Positions 18,282 through 25,986 of a DNA stretch of 60,054 nucleotides are shown piece by piece. The translations under genes were made by a program, and so were the position numbers. How positions within the stretch are numbered: position 1 is the first letter of the stretch; each line of letters begins with the position of its first letter. The notes under the pieces are model-generated. The model ran no database searches. It was not told the DNA's origin and saw only the letters and a program-made list of their open reading frames with translations. The stretch is from the NCBI GenBank assembly GCA_029262815.1, contig JAJCYS010000036.1, forward strand, positions 1 to 60,054, read 5' to 3'. The DNA is from Deltaproteobacteria bacterium. Its GTDB lineage: Bacteria; Bdellovibrionota; JAJCYS01.

Positions 18282-20408
18282 TTAAAAAAAATCTGATTTT
18301 TCAATCCATATGTCTTGATATAGAAATTCGGAGGTATGGGATTCTCTCACGGCAAAATCATTTTTATCGGATTTGGTTGTGAAATATTTTTCTAATTCTA
18401 AAAGTTTTTTACTGAAAATTGTTTTCGCTTTGGTGACTTCTTCGTTACTGTTCGCCATTTCATTGAATGGTAATCTTAGGACGGGATTGTTGTCTGGCAG
18501 CAGAATAAAAAGATCTTTCTTTTTTAAAAGTAATACCGAAATATCGTGAAAACTATTCATTTTAGCTAATTCTTTATCGGTATAATTTAAGATGTAAAAA
18601 CGTTTTTTAAAACTGGCTATTATTTTTTCCTTCCACTTTGTTCTATCTGGTTTTATTTTTTTCAACTCTGAGATTAACCATTCATAGTAACTGTAGAGAG
18701 GGATGGTGTCTTCCAAGGCTCTTGCATATAGTTTGCCATCATAAATACCTGAGAAAAATTCTATGTGATCCGCTGGCGCCCAACCCAGCATGACCGTCTT
18801 AAATCCTTTTTCTGATCTGTATTCAGAGAGAAATTGATAATTTTGTCCCAAAAGAACGTACCAAATATTATCTTTTTTAATCATGTTAAAAATGTAATAG
18901 ACATGTCCAGGTCTCACAATATTGACAGGTGTATGTGGATCATTCCCGCCAGGTGTCATAGGTGCAACACTTTTCTCACGCCCAATGGCCATTGCGTATT
19001 GATGTATGCTGCCTGGTGATTTTGTTTGAAGGGTTGAGATTTTTTTATGCCACGGATTATTTGCATACTTTTCTTGAATGTCTTTTATCAATAGAGTGTT
19101 TCTGTTCGAAAGTTGCATTTCTTTGGGATACCATCCCATCCATTCTTTCTGAAGTCTTTTTGCACCCCATCCGCCTGTATCTACCGCTTTTGCGACTAAT
19201 AAGTGATCATTTTGTGTTTCAAAAACATAGCCCAAAGCACCCCAGTAGACCTTGTTATGGTGACCTAGGCTTTCATCCGTTGGATTGAGAAAAGGCTCTT
19301 GCCCAGTGGCGACCGTGCTGATCTCATAAACGCCTTCGGCATTTCTAGGGACTTCTAGATTTCCTTCTGCAGCAGACCCAGAAATAAACAGCCCCTCGGG
19401 GGTAGGCAACGGCTTTAATTTATATTCTTTGATTTTATCCTGAACATTCTCTTTTTCTTCAAAAACTGAGTTTGCAGTTGATGTGTTTTTATATAGTTGA
19501 GGGGTTAATTTTTGTTTTTTCGGACTGCTCTCGAATGTGTCATTTTGGTCCTCAACAAAGTCAATAAATGCTCTGATATTGGTTTTATCTTGCTCTGGGG
19601 TATTGGGGTCTATGTAGAAATCGAGCAACTCTGATGTTAACGCCTTTACACTGTTTTCACCAGTAGCTTCATATAGTTTTGAATAGACCGCTGAGATCGA
19701 TTCGTTATTCCAAGTGAGGCCATAAAGACCATCCAAAAACTTTAATTTCGAAATACGTTTGTTGTAAGACTTAAATGATGTTTCATCCTGATCTGAAAGT
19801 AGTTTTTTATTGATAACTTCATCGAATGCATCGTTAAATTCTCCCCTTTCATCCTGTTCAAGTACTCCTAAGTTTGAAACAAGCATTTTTGCGGTATTTA
19901 GCAATAATCCCGGATCTTCTAAGGTTTTAATTGATTTTACGAGGTGCTTTGCGGCGCTCTGCTTCAGCTTAGGTTTGGGTTTCCGAAGCCGAGTGTCCAA
20001 AAGAAAGTTAAGTGCAACGACACGTGCTTTTTCCCAAACTGAAAGTTGCGTTGGCTCCGGTTTTTTACCGTTACCTAGCTTTGCTACGTGAATGTTTAAA
20101 ACGAAAAATGCCAAAGACAAAAGCGCTTCATTATCCTCTGACCAGTATGAATGAATTTGCGTACTAAATATATCGTTTAACAAACCTGATAGCGTGTCTT
20201 GGTTTGCCCCTGAATTGGCTTTCGATTTAAAAAGCTCGAATGCTTTTTGGGATTTCTGCTCCGAAAATTTTAAGTCGGGGAAAACGATGTTCTTCTGATT
20301 GAGCTCAATTTGCTTTGGTTGGACGTTTTTCGATCCACTGCAACCTATTAAGAGAATACCGGTTATGAAGCAGGTAAATAAAGTGCGTATTTTTCCTAAA
20401 TCCATCAC
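18282..20408 (-). CDS. Large lipoprotein with SH3-like segments, function unknown
   Basis: A 708-residue protein with a lipoprotein signal ending in LLIGC (Cys23). Residues ~30-330 are predicted helical. From ~395 on there are two segments resembling bacterial SH3 or GW modules: one ending GWYPKEMQL and one around YVLLGQNY...LGWAPADHI. Such modules often bind peptidoglycan, or occur in the TssR-type proteins of some type VI systems, but no other type VI gene is visible here. The C-terminal third is lysine-rich. It stands alone, convergent to the secreted protein before it, and its promoter region ends near a tRNA and a palindromic repeat. The role is unknown. Confidence 0.68.
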   Translation of the reverse strand: MMDLGKIRTLFTCFITGILLIGCSGSKNVQPKQIELNQKNIVFPDLKFSEQKSQKAFELFKSKANSGANQDTLSGLLNDIFSTQIHSYWSEDNEALLSLAFFVLNIHVAKLGNGKKPEPTQLSVWEKARVVALNFLLDTRLRKPKPKLKQSAAKHLVKSIKTLEDPGLLLNTAKMLVSNLGVLEQDERGEFNDAFDEVINKKLLSDQDETSFKSYNKRISKLKFLDGLYGLTWNNESISAVYSKLYEATGENSVKALTSELLDFYIDPNTPEQDKTNIRAFIDFVEDQNDTFESSPKKQKLTPQLYKNTSTANSVFEEKENVQDKIKEYKLKPLPTPEGLFISGSAAEGNLEVPRNAEGVYEISTVATGQEPFLNPTDESLGHHNKVYWGALGYVFETQNDHLLVAKAVDTGGWGAKRLQKEWMGWYPKEMQLSNRNTLLIKDIQEKYANNPWHKKISTLQTKSPGSIHQYAMAIGREKSVAPMTPGGNDPHTPVNIVRPGHVYYIFNMIKKDNIWYVLLGQNYQFLSEYRSEKGFKTVMLGWAPADHIEFFSGIYDGKLYARALEDTIPLYSYYEWLISELKKIKPDRTKWKEKIIASFKKRFYILNYTDKELAKMNSFHDISVLLLKKKDLFILLPDNNPVLRLPFNEMANSNEEVTKAKTIFSKKLLELEKYFTTKSDKNDFAVRESHTSEFLYQDIWIEKSDFF

Positions 20409-20463
20409 CCTATAGTATCGGAATTAAATGTGATGACATTGAATTTATTTAGGGGCTAGGGGG

Positions 20464-20492
20464 ATTGCTTCGTCGAACCCACGGTTCTCCTC
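20464..20492. repeat. Degenerate half-copy of the cloverleaf palindrome
   Basis: ATTGCTTCGTC followed by a GAACC-CAC-GGTTC hairpin, a T and CCTC. This is the same order as the left half of the 59861-59926 element (outer arm, five-pair hairpin, T, CCTC), with compensated stem bases. The right half is not recognisable. It lies 40 bases from tRNA-Asn. Confidence 0.55.
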
Positions 20493-20531
20493 AGGGGGAC
20501 AAGACGCCAAGGGGAATGAGAAAAGGAATTT

Positions 20532-20606
20532 TGGCTCAGGCGGAGGGATTCGAACCCCCGACCAATTGATTAACAGTCAACTGCTCTACCACTGAGCTAC
20601 GCCTGA
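20532..20606 (-). tRNA. tRNA-Asn (GTT)
   Basis: On the minus strand the sequence folds into a standard cloverleaf. It has a 7-bp acceptor (TCAGGCG/CGCCTGA), a D-arm with GTAGCTCAGTGGTAGAGC, an anticodon loop CTGTTAA giving anticodon GTT (Asn), a T-arm with GGTTCGAATCC, discriminator G and an encoded CCA (20532-20534). No variable-arm extension. It lies downstream of the dnaX-ybaB-recR cluster on the same strand. Confidence 0.97.
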
Positions 20607-20627
20607 ACAATTTTTGTCTTAGATAGT

Positions 20628-21206
20628 CTAGTGCCCTTTATTCTTAGAGTCTAGGCTCTTTTTGGGGTTTTTGGCGTCTGGCTGCGAGAGGCCATGTAGC
20701 TGACTTTTCAGGGCCAATTGATTGAGAATTAGGCCAAATATCTGTGGCAACTTGGGACTATTCTCTGCATATACGGTCATTTGAAGATGTTGGCTGATTT
20801 TTTGAAGCTCTTCGGATGTGTCTGTCTTCGTCGAATCGTCAAGATATATACAGCTCATTGGGCGCTGCTCAACTATCGGATGGGGTAATAACTGCTGCAC
20901 GAGTGCAACTTCCTGGCAAAGGTAGGTCAAATGCGATTTAGACAGTGCATAGATATGATCCATCGGAACATCAAAAAAATGGTGAAAAGACGTATCTGAA
21001 GTGCTCAGCTGAATAAAGCAGACTTCCAAAGGACAAACCGTTTGATCTTGAGTGGGCCATTGAACTCTAAAATGGTGAATCGGATGTGGAGGGGTCGAAT
21101 AGGTTAATTCTTGACGCTTTGCATGATAAGGGCGCACGAGTTTTTCAAAAGGCGGCAAAAACGTGTTCAAAGTCGCGTCATCTAATGCGAAAAAACAGGC
21201 ATTCAT
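20628..21206 (-). CDS. Hypothetical protein in the dnaX-recR operon
   Basis: A 192-residue protein that I do not recognise. No signal peptide or membrane helix is visible. It is rich in His, Pro and Gln, with a basic C-terminal tail. It begins three bases after the recR stop, so it is almost certainly the last gene of the dnaX-ybaB-recR transcript, which ends before tRNA-Asn. There are no catalytic motifs I can name. Operon position would fit a role in recombination or replication, but this is only guilt by association. Confidence 0.68.
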   Translation of the reverse strand: MNACFFALDDATLNTFLPPFEKLVRPYHAKRQELTYSTPPHPIHHFRVQWPTQDQTVCPLEVCFIQLSTSDTSFHHFFDVPMDHIYALSKSHLTYLCQEVALVQQLLPHPIVEQRPMSCIYLDDSTKTDTSEELQKISQHLQMTVYAENSPKLPQIFGLILNQLALKSQLHGLSQPDAKNPKKSLDSKNKGH

Positions 21207-21209
21207 AAC

Positions 21210-21815
21210 TTACACAGGTTGCCGATACTGTAAGGCTTGGGACAAGGTGCGTTCATCAACACCATCTAATCTAGCTCCAAACGGGATACCATGTGCAATT
21301 TTAGACAATCGGATATGGGGCGCTTTTTTCTTCAGCTCATCCATCATATAAGTAGCTGTCGTCTCACCTTCCATTGAACTTGAGAATGCCAAGATGATTT
21401 CTTTAAGTTCGGGAAGGCGTCGCCACAATCCTTCTAACTTTAGATCTTCAGGATATTTGCCATCTAAAGGGCTGATCACACCATGTGTGACATAGTACAA
21501 CCAAGGCGCCGCTTGCTTGCCTTCAGACATCATCGGTATGATCGGGTCTTCCACCACACAAATGACCTCCGGATCGCGTTCGGGGTCATGACATTGTCTG
21601 CAGGGTTTTTGTTTTTCTTCAAAACCGTTACATAGTTCACAGAGCTGCAGCTCTGACCGTGCGGCTTGAATACTATTAATCAATGAGTTGACATCTTTTT
21701 CAGAGGTTTGAAACAAATGAAGTGCCAAACGAAATGCAGATTTGGGTCCAATGCCAGGCAATCCTTGGATGGACTGCTTCAAGTGCTCTAAAGAGGGAAG
21801 GGGTGCTAAGTTCAT
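21210..21815 (-). CDS. recR: Recombination mediator RecR
   Basis: A 201-residue RecR. It has an N-terminal helix-hairpin-helix (GLPGIGPKSAFRLALHL, ~17-33), a four-Cys zinc finger (CELC ... CRQC, ~55-75), a Toprim domain (ICVVEDP, with MEGE) and the C-terminal THRLS-like segment. With RecF/RecO it loads RecA onto gapped DNA. The ybaB-recR pairing downstream of dnaX is a classical arrangement; recR starts one base after the ybaB stop. Length matches the family. Confidence 0.96.
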   Translation of the reverse strand: MNLAPLPSLEHLKQSIQGLPGIGPKSAFRLALHLFQTSEKDVNSLINSIQAARSELQLCELCNGFEEKQKPCRQCHDPERDPEVICVVEDPIIPMMSEGKQAAPWLYYVTHGVISPLDGKYPEDLKLEGLWRRLPELKEIILAFSSSMEGETTATYMMDELKKKAPHIRLSKIAHGIPFGARLDGVDERTLSQALQYRQPV

Positions 21816-21816
21816 A

Positions 21817-22140
21817 TTATTTTCCTAAAAGACCCGGGATATTTAAACCTAGTGAACCTGTAACCTTTCCCATTTCGTCTTGCATCAGCTCTGTAGCCTG
21901 CTTTAGGCCCTGGTTTACGGCTGCAACAATTAAGTCTTGAATCATGCTCTGGTCGTTCTCTGCAAGCACTTCGGGTTCGATGTGGATTGAAACGACTTCT
22001 TGACGGCCATTGACTTTGGCAACCACCATACCCCCACCTGCAGAACCCTCAACAATCTTATCGCCAAGTGCAGCTTGAACCTCTTTGATCTTTGTTTGCA
22101 TCTGCTGGGCTTGCTTTACGAAATTTCCAAATTGATTCAT
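21817..22140 (-). CDS. ybaB: YbaB/EbfC family nucleoid-associated protein
   Basis: A 107-residue protein matching YbaB/EbfC: an N-terminal helix with FVKQAQQMQTKIKEVQ, a central beta region with VEGSAGGGMV and VNGRQEV, and a C-terminal helix with AVNQGLK. These dimers bind DNA and behave as small nucleoid proteins. The start overlaps the dnaX stop by four bases (ATGA), showing translational coupling. The family size is 100-110 residues, so the protein is complete. Confidence 0.95.
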   Translation of the reverse strand: MNQFGNFVKQAQQMQTKIKEVQAALGDKIVEGSAGGGMVVAKVNGRQEVVSIHIEPEVLAENDQSMIQDLIVAAVNQGLKQATELMQDEMGKVTGSLGLNIPGLLGK

Positions 22141-23786
22141 ACGATTTCTCCTGGGTCGGATTCTACCACACCCTGATCTTCAATCACTTTTACGATTTCT
22201 CCCCCCAAAGTCTTCTGAATATTCTTAACAAGGGGATGGTTCAACATGTGATTACGTCGGTCGTCTAGGTTAGGAGCCAAAGATGCTTTTGGGGTCGCAA
22301 CTTCACTAGGAGATGCATCTGAAAACAGCAGGATCTTTTTTGCATAAGGCGTGCCTTGGCAACACATAAGAATTTTTTCTTGGTTTCGCTTGTCCTTGAG
22401 TTGTTCAAACGTAAATTGGTTTGCCCCTTTTAGAATACGAATGTGTTTGTCTGTCAGAGTAATCTGACAGGATTTTAATAGCCCATAGAGAATAGGGTCT
22501 CTGGAGCTGATAATCTCCAAAAATCCCTGAACTGTAGAAGTACTCTGCTGCTGGGGCGGATGAGTCGGCCGTGGTGGTGGGGTTGCTTGTTGAGGGCGTG
22601 GTGTAAGTTGTTGAGGGGGAGCTTTTGCTTGATGAGCTGTTGGTTTGGATTGTGAGGGTTGTGTTGTAGGGCGAGTCCAGATATGCATGTGCGCTAGTTG
22701 AACCAGGCAAGCTTCCAAGACCCATTCGGGATGGTCGGCATATCGCATTGTTTGAAGGGTTTTAAGAATGCAGGGGAACATCATTAAAAGGGATTCATGT
22801 GTAAACGCAGGTAATTTTGCAACCTGTGTGACTTTGGCGAGAAACTCTGGTATATAATCCAACTCTTTTTCGAGCCACTTAGGCGAAAGGCGTGCGAGCA
22901 TAACGTAGCGCATCCCTTTTTGAACTTCGAGTCCAAGGGTATAGGGATCATATCCATCGTTGAGCAGCCGATGATATAAGGACACCACTTCGTTGGTATC
23001 TGATTGGCCGATATGGTTAATCAGCGTGCAAATTTCAGTTTGGCTGACAAGAGAAAAAAGCTGTTGCAAATCTGTCAGTGTGATTTCGTGGCTAGGATCA
23101 AAAAAGGCAAAGACTTGTTCCAGCAGCATTTCTGCATCACGAAGTGACCCATCGCCCATCAATGCAATTTGGCTTAAGGCGGGCTTGGTGATAGGTCGGT
23201 TTTCGTGTTTTGAAATATAGGCCAAGTGTGTCGCAAGCGTATCTGTTCGAATAGGTTGAAATGTGAATTGCATCACACGGGACAAAATCGTTGCGGGTAG
23301 AGCGCGAGGTTCAGTTGTTGCAAACACAAAAACCAAGTGTGCAGGCGGCTCTTCAAGGACCTTGAGCAGTGCATTAAAAGCATTATTCGAGAGCATATGC
23401 ACTTCATCAATAATATAAACTTTGTAGGCTCCTTCAACAGGGAGGTATTTGGCGGTTTCACGCAGTTCTCGAACAGCCTCGACGCCGTTATTACTGGCGC
23501 CATCGATTTCGAGCACATCAATATGGTTGCCTCGTTCGACTTGCTTGCATCGGTCGCACACACCACACGGGTTGCCCGAGTCTTGTTTGTCTTGACACAG
23601 CAAGGCTTTTGAAAAAATTCGGGCTGTGGATGTTTTTCCGACCCCTCGGGTGCCACTTAATAACACAGCGCTGGGGATCACTTGGCGACTAATCAGCGAC
23701 AAGAAACATGATTTGATGCTTTCTTGTCCAACAAGCTCTTCAAACGTTTGGGGTCTGTATTTTCTGGGAATTACCAGATGCGTCAT
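22137..23786 (-). CDS. dnaX: DNA polymerase III subunit tau (gamma/tau)
   Basis: 549 residues from ATG 23786, which follows AAAGGA at suitable distance; an upstream in-frame start would run into the SRP RNA gene. It contains the clamp-loader AAA+ core: Walker A GTRGVGKTS (~45), a four-Cys zinc module (CGVC..C), DEVHMLS, and the SRC-like sensor (TILSRVMQF). A Pro/Gln/Thr-rich linker (~385-440) precedes a C-terminal domain. A slippery A_AAA_AAG heptamer in frame at 22341-22335 (codons 483-484) could allow a -1 shift ending at TAG 22308-22306. The product is the clamp loader's ATPase. Confidence 0.95.
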   Translation of the reverse strand: MTHLVIPRKYRPQTFEELVGQESIKSCFLSLISRQVIPSAVLLSGTRGVGKTSTARIFSKALLCQDKQDSGNPCGVCDRCKQVERGNHIDVLEIDGASNNGVEAVRELRETAKYLPVEGAYKVYIIDEVHMLSNNAFNALLKVLEEPPAHLVFVFATTEPRALPATILSRVMQFTFQPIRTDTLATHLAYISKHENRPITKPALSQIALMGDGSLRDAEMLLEQVFAFFDPSHEITLTDLQQLFSLVSQTEICTLINHIGQSDTNEVVSLYHRLLNDGYDPYTLGLEVQKGMRYVMLARLSPKWLEKELDYIPEFLAKVTQVAKLPAFTHESLLMMFPCILKTLQTMRYADHPEWVLEACLVQLAHMHIWTRPTTQPSQSKPTAHQAKAPPQQLTPRPQQATPPPRPTHPPQQQSTSTVQGFLEIISSRDPILYGLLKSCQITLTDKHIRILKGANQFTFEQLKDKRNQEKILMCCQGTPYAKKILLFSDASPSEVATPKASLAPNLDDRRNHMLNHPLVKNIQKTLGGEIVKVIEDQGVVESDPGEIV

Positions 23787-23813
23787 GACATTGGTCCTTT
23801 TGGTGAATGTTTT

Positions 23814-23900
23814 AGGCCAGGAGACATGCATGTTCCATACGACCGTTGCTTCGTTTCCGACCTGGCGGGATTAGCACGAAATGCAGGTGCAAACTGGCCC
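23814..23900 (-). ncRNA. ffs: Signal recognition particle 4.5S-type RNA
   Basis: On the minus strand, just upstream of dnaX, the sequence contains the SRP domain IV core: CCAGGTCG, a GAAA tetraloop, then CGAAGCAACGG. This matches the universal AGGTCC-GGAA-GGAAGCA arrangement with the tetraloop and its closing pair substituted. The flanks fold back as one rod: GGGCCAG (23900-23894) with CTGGCCT (23820-23814), ACCTGCAT with ATGCATGT (one mismatch), and TTTCGTGC with GTATGGAA through G-U pairs. The size (~87 nt) fits the short bacterial form without an Alu domain. It partners with Ffh in co-translational membrane targeting. The ends are estimated from the pairing. Confidence 0.9.
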
Positions 23901-23970
23901 ATCCCCATTCTTACGGCAAATGAGCCAGAATTCAACCTCAAATGCTTATGAAAGCTAGTACTATTAAGTG

Positions 23971-24456
23971 ATGAGGTCATGCCCTAAGCTCCCCAAGGCT
24001 ATTTTGTGTGTTTGTATGGCCAATGTGACACGATCTCCTTTGATGGAGGGTATCCTTAAAAGCTTGCTCGAAAAAGCGAATATTACTACTGTTTTGGTAG
24101 ATTCAGCAGGGTATCGAGCATTTGTGGGATCAGAGCCGAACGCTCGATGTCAATCCGTGGCGGGCGGATATGGGATTAAGTTAGACCATCGATCAAGGCT
24201 GCTGGTCGGTGAGGATTTTGAGCTCTTTGATCGTATTTTGGTGGCTGATTGTTATTTAGAAGAACAAATTCTGAGAGCATTCGAAGGTAAAATGAAATCT
24301 GCCCAAGTCCAATTACTCTCGAGGTATTATCCAGAATCTGATCCACGGTATGGCAAAGACATCCATATGCCCCAAGAAGATGAGTCGGGATACCAAAGCT
24401 TATATACATGCATTGAGGAGTTATGTCAGCGATTTATCGCGCGTGAATATACTTGA
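23971..24456 (+). CDS. Low-molecular-weight protein tyrosine phosphatase family, atypical
   Basis: 161 residues from ATG 23971. The phosphate-binding loop is present: Cys15-x5-Arg21-Ser (CMANVTRS), but with Ala where the family normally has Gly. The later DPDP-like general-acid segment reads DIHMP, so Met133 occupies the position expected for the catalytic Asp. It could be a phosphatase of low activity, a phosphoprotein-binding relative or an arsenate-reductase-like variant. It lies divergent from dnaX across the SRP RNA gene and ahead of a run of two-component genes on the same strand. A GTG three bases upstream is also in frame. Confidence 0.78.
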   Translation: MRSCPKLPKAILCVCMANVTRSPLMEGILKSLLEKANITTVLVDSAGYRAFVGSEPNARCQSVAGGYGIKLDHRSRLLVGEDFELFDRILVADCYLEEQILRAFEGKMKSAQVQLLSRYYPESDPRYGKDIHMPQEDESGYQSLYTCIEELCQRFIAREYT

Positions 24457-24557
24457 GCCGAGTCAATGTTAATTTTTCTTTAGAATTCCTCCATATTTCC
24501 ACAACGTTCTAGCGGTACTGTAAGAGAGTTCGGTTAGCGCCCAATCAGGAGGGGAAA

Positions 24558-25046
24558 ATGAGCCGGGACATGGTAAAAGCACTCGAAAATATCGCCCAGA
24601 ACCCGTTTGTCACTTCTTCAGTACGCTCTGGCAAGCAATCCAAATGCTCAATTTTAATGATTGATGATGATTATGAGTATTTGTTGATATTGTCACGATT
24701 CGTGGCCTCTCAGTCTGTGCAGGTGGAAATCGATACAGAATGGTGGGCAGTCGTCAATAAATGCAACTTATCCACGTTTGACTTGATTGTGTGTGACTTG
24801 AATATGCCTAAATACAACGGGATGGATGTTTTAAGTTATGTGAATCAATATCTGGAAGACATTCCTGTATTATTTATGACTTCGTTAGATGAATTAGGGA
24901 TTCGAGCCATGCTGCCGGATAAAATCAGGGAAACTCACCCGATTATCTGCAAATCAAAAGGGATTTCCTTTGTATGTAACCAAATACAGTTTTTAGTTCA
25001 ATCCTGGTTTGAAGAGCGAACCATGAAACAAAAGGAGTCGCAATAA
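24558..25046 (+). CDS. Stand-alone response regulator receiver protein
   Basis: A 162-residue protein consisting of an N-terminal extension (~30 residues) and a single receiver domain. The acidic pocket is formed by Asp36-Asp38, the phosphorylation site is Asp80 (VCDLNMP), the switch Thr is in FMTS, and a Lys occurs in the ICKSKG segment corresponding to the conserved Lys. There is no output domain. It is preceded by an AGGAGGGG ribosome site. Downstream are an OmpR-type regulator and a PAS histidine kinase on the same strand, so it may act in a phosphorelay with them. A chemotaxis-like role is also possible. Confidence 0.88.
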   Translation: MSRDMVKALENIAQNPFVTSSVRSGKQSKCSILMIDDDYEYLLILSRFVASQSVQVEIDTEWWAVVNKCNLSTFDLIVCDLNMPKYNGMDVLSYVNQYLEDIPVLFMTSLDELGIRAMLPDKIRETHPIICKSKGISFVCNQIQFLVQSWFEERTMKQKESQ

Positions 25047-25221
25047 AAGTGTTTTTGTCTCTTTTTGCGGGGGTTTTAGAAATTACGTGTTTAATATTTT
25101 AATAAGTTTTGTTAAAATTTTCTGATGCGCATGTTAGCGCAGTCACAATTGGAGCGTCTCAAGTATGGATGGCGGGGCGAAGGGCATGGCTCAAGGAAAT
25201 GAGACTCACACAAGGAGGCTT

Positions 25222-25914
25222 ATGAACCAAAAGCCATTGATAGTGGTTTTGGAAGATGATCCAGATGAGGCCCGGATCACTGTTGGGGCCTTAGAGCAGA
25301 CTTACGCCTGCAAGGTGTTTGATGCGATTTCTAAGTTTAAAGTCTTTCTGATCGAAGATTGTTCTGAAAAAGCCCATATTAAAGCCTTTGTGGTCGATTT
25401 AAACATGTCTGATGGCGATGGGTTTTCTATCATTCCTGAAATCAAAAAACAATTTCCCAATCATCCTGTTGTGATATTGAGTTCTCGCACGACGACAAGC
25501 GATAAGGTAGCTGGATTTGTAATGGGGGTCGACGACTACATTACGAAACCATTCGATGCGGTCGAGTTTGTGTATCGTATGAATGCACGTATCAACAAGG
25601 CCTTTACAAGAGGTGAGAAAGATACATCGCTGCATTACAAGTCTATACGTCTTGATTTCCAAGAGCTTCGAATCTTTACACCGTATGTAAAAAATGGAAT
25701 TGAGTTATCAGCCAATGAGACCAAGCTGATGGCTTTGTTATTGCGGAATCCAGGCAAATGTTTTTCACGTACCGAGATTCTTGAAAAACTATGGCAAGGG
25801 GTCTATGTGTCGGATCGGACCATTGACTCTCATATTTCGCATTTGCGAAAAAAAATCAAAGAAACGGATGTGACAATTTATTCTGTCTATGGCGCTGGGT
25901 ACAAGCTAGTTTAA
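25222..25914 (+). CDS. OmpR/PhoB-family response regulator
   Basis: 230 residues from ATG 25222, chosen for the AAGGAGG at 25212-25218. An in-frame ATG at 25165 would add a non-homologous 19-residue leader. The receiver domain has acidic residues Glu11-Asp13, phosphoacceptor Asp59 and Lys109. The C-terminal ~100 residues are a winged-helix DNA-binding domain ending with DRTIDSHISHLRKKI and a final VYGAGYKLV, typical of the OmpR class. It probably controls transcription in response to the PAS histidine kinase encoded ~70 bases downstream. Confidence 0.93.
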   Translation: MNQKPLIVVLEDDPDEARITVGALEQTYACKVFDAISKFKVFLIEDCSEKAHIKAFVVDLNMSDGDGFSIIPEIKKQFPNHPVVILSSRTTTSDKVAGFVMGVDDYITKPFDAVEFVYRMNARINKAFTRGEKDTSLHYKSIRLDFQELRIFTPYVKNGIELSANETKLMALLLRNPGKCFSRTEILEKLWQGVYVSDRTIDSHISHLRKKIKETDVTIYSVYGAGYKLV

Positions 25915-25986
25915 GCATTTGCTTCTCTGGCAAACCATTTCCGAGGTTGAAACTCTCCGGTTTGAGCGGTAAGCTAACAGTTAGCC

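Noticed and set aside
25165..25221. Upstream start for the OmpR-type regulator
   Set aside because: The 19-residue leader is not receiver-like, and a strong AAGGAGG supports ATG 25222.
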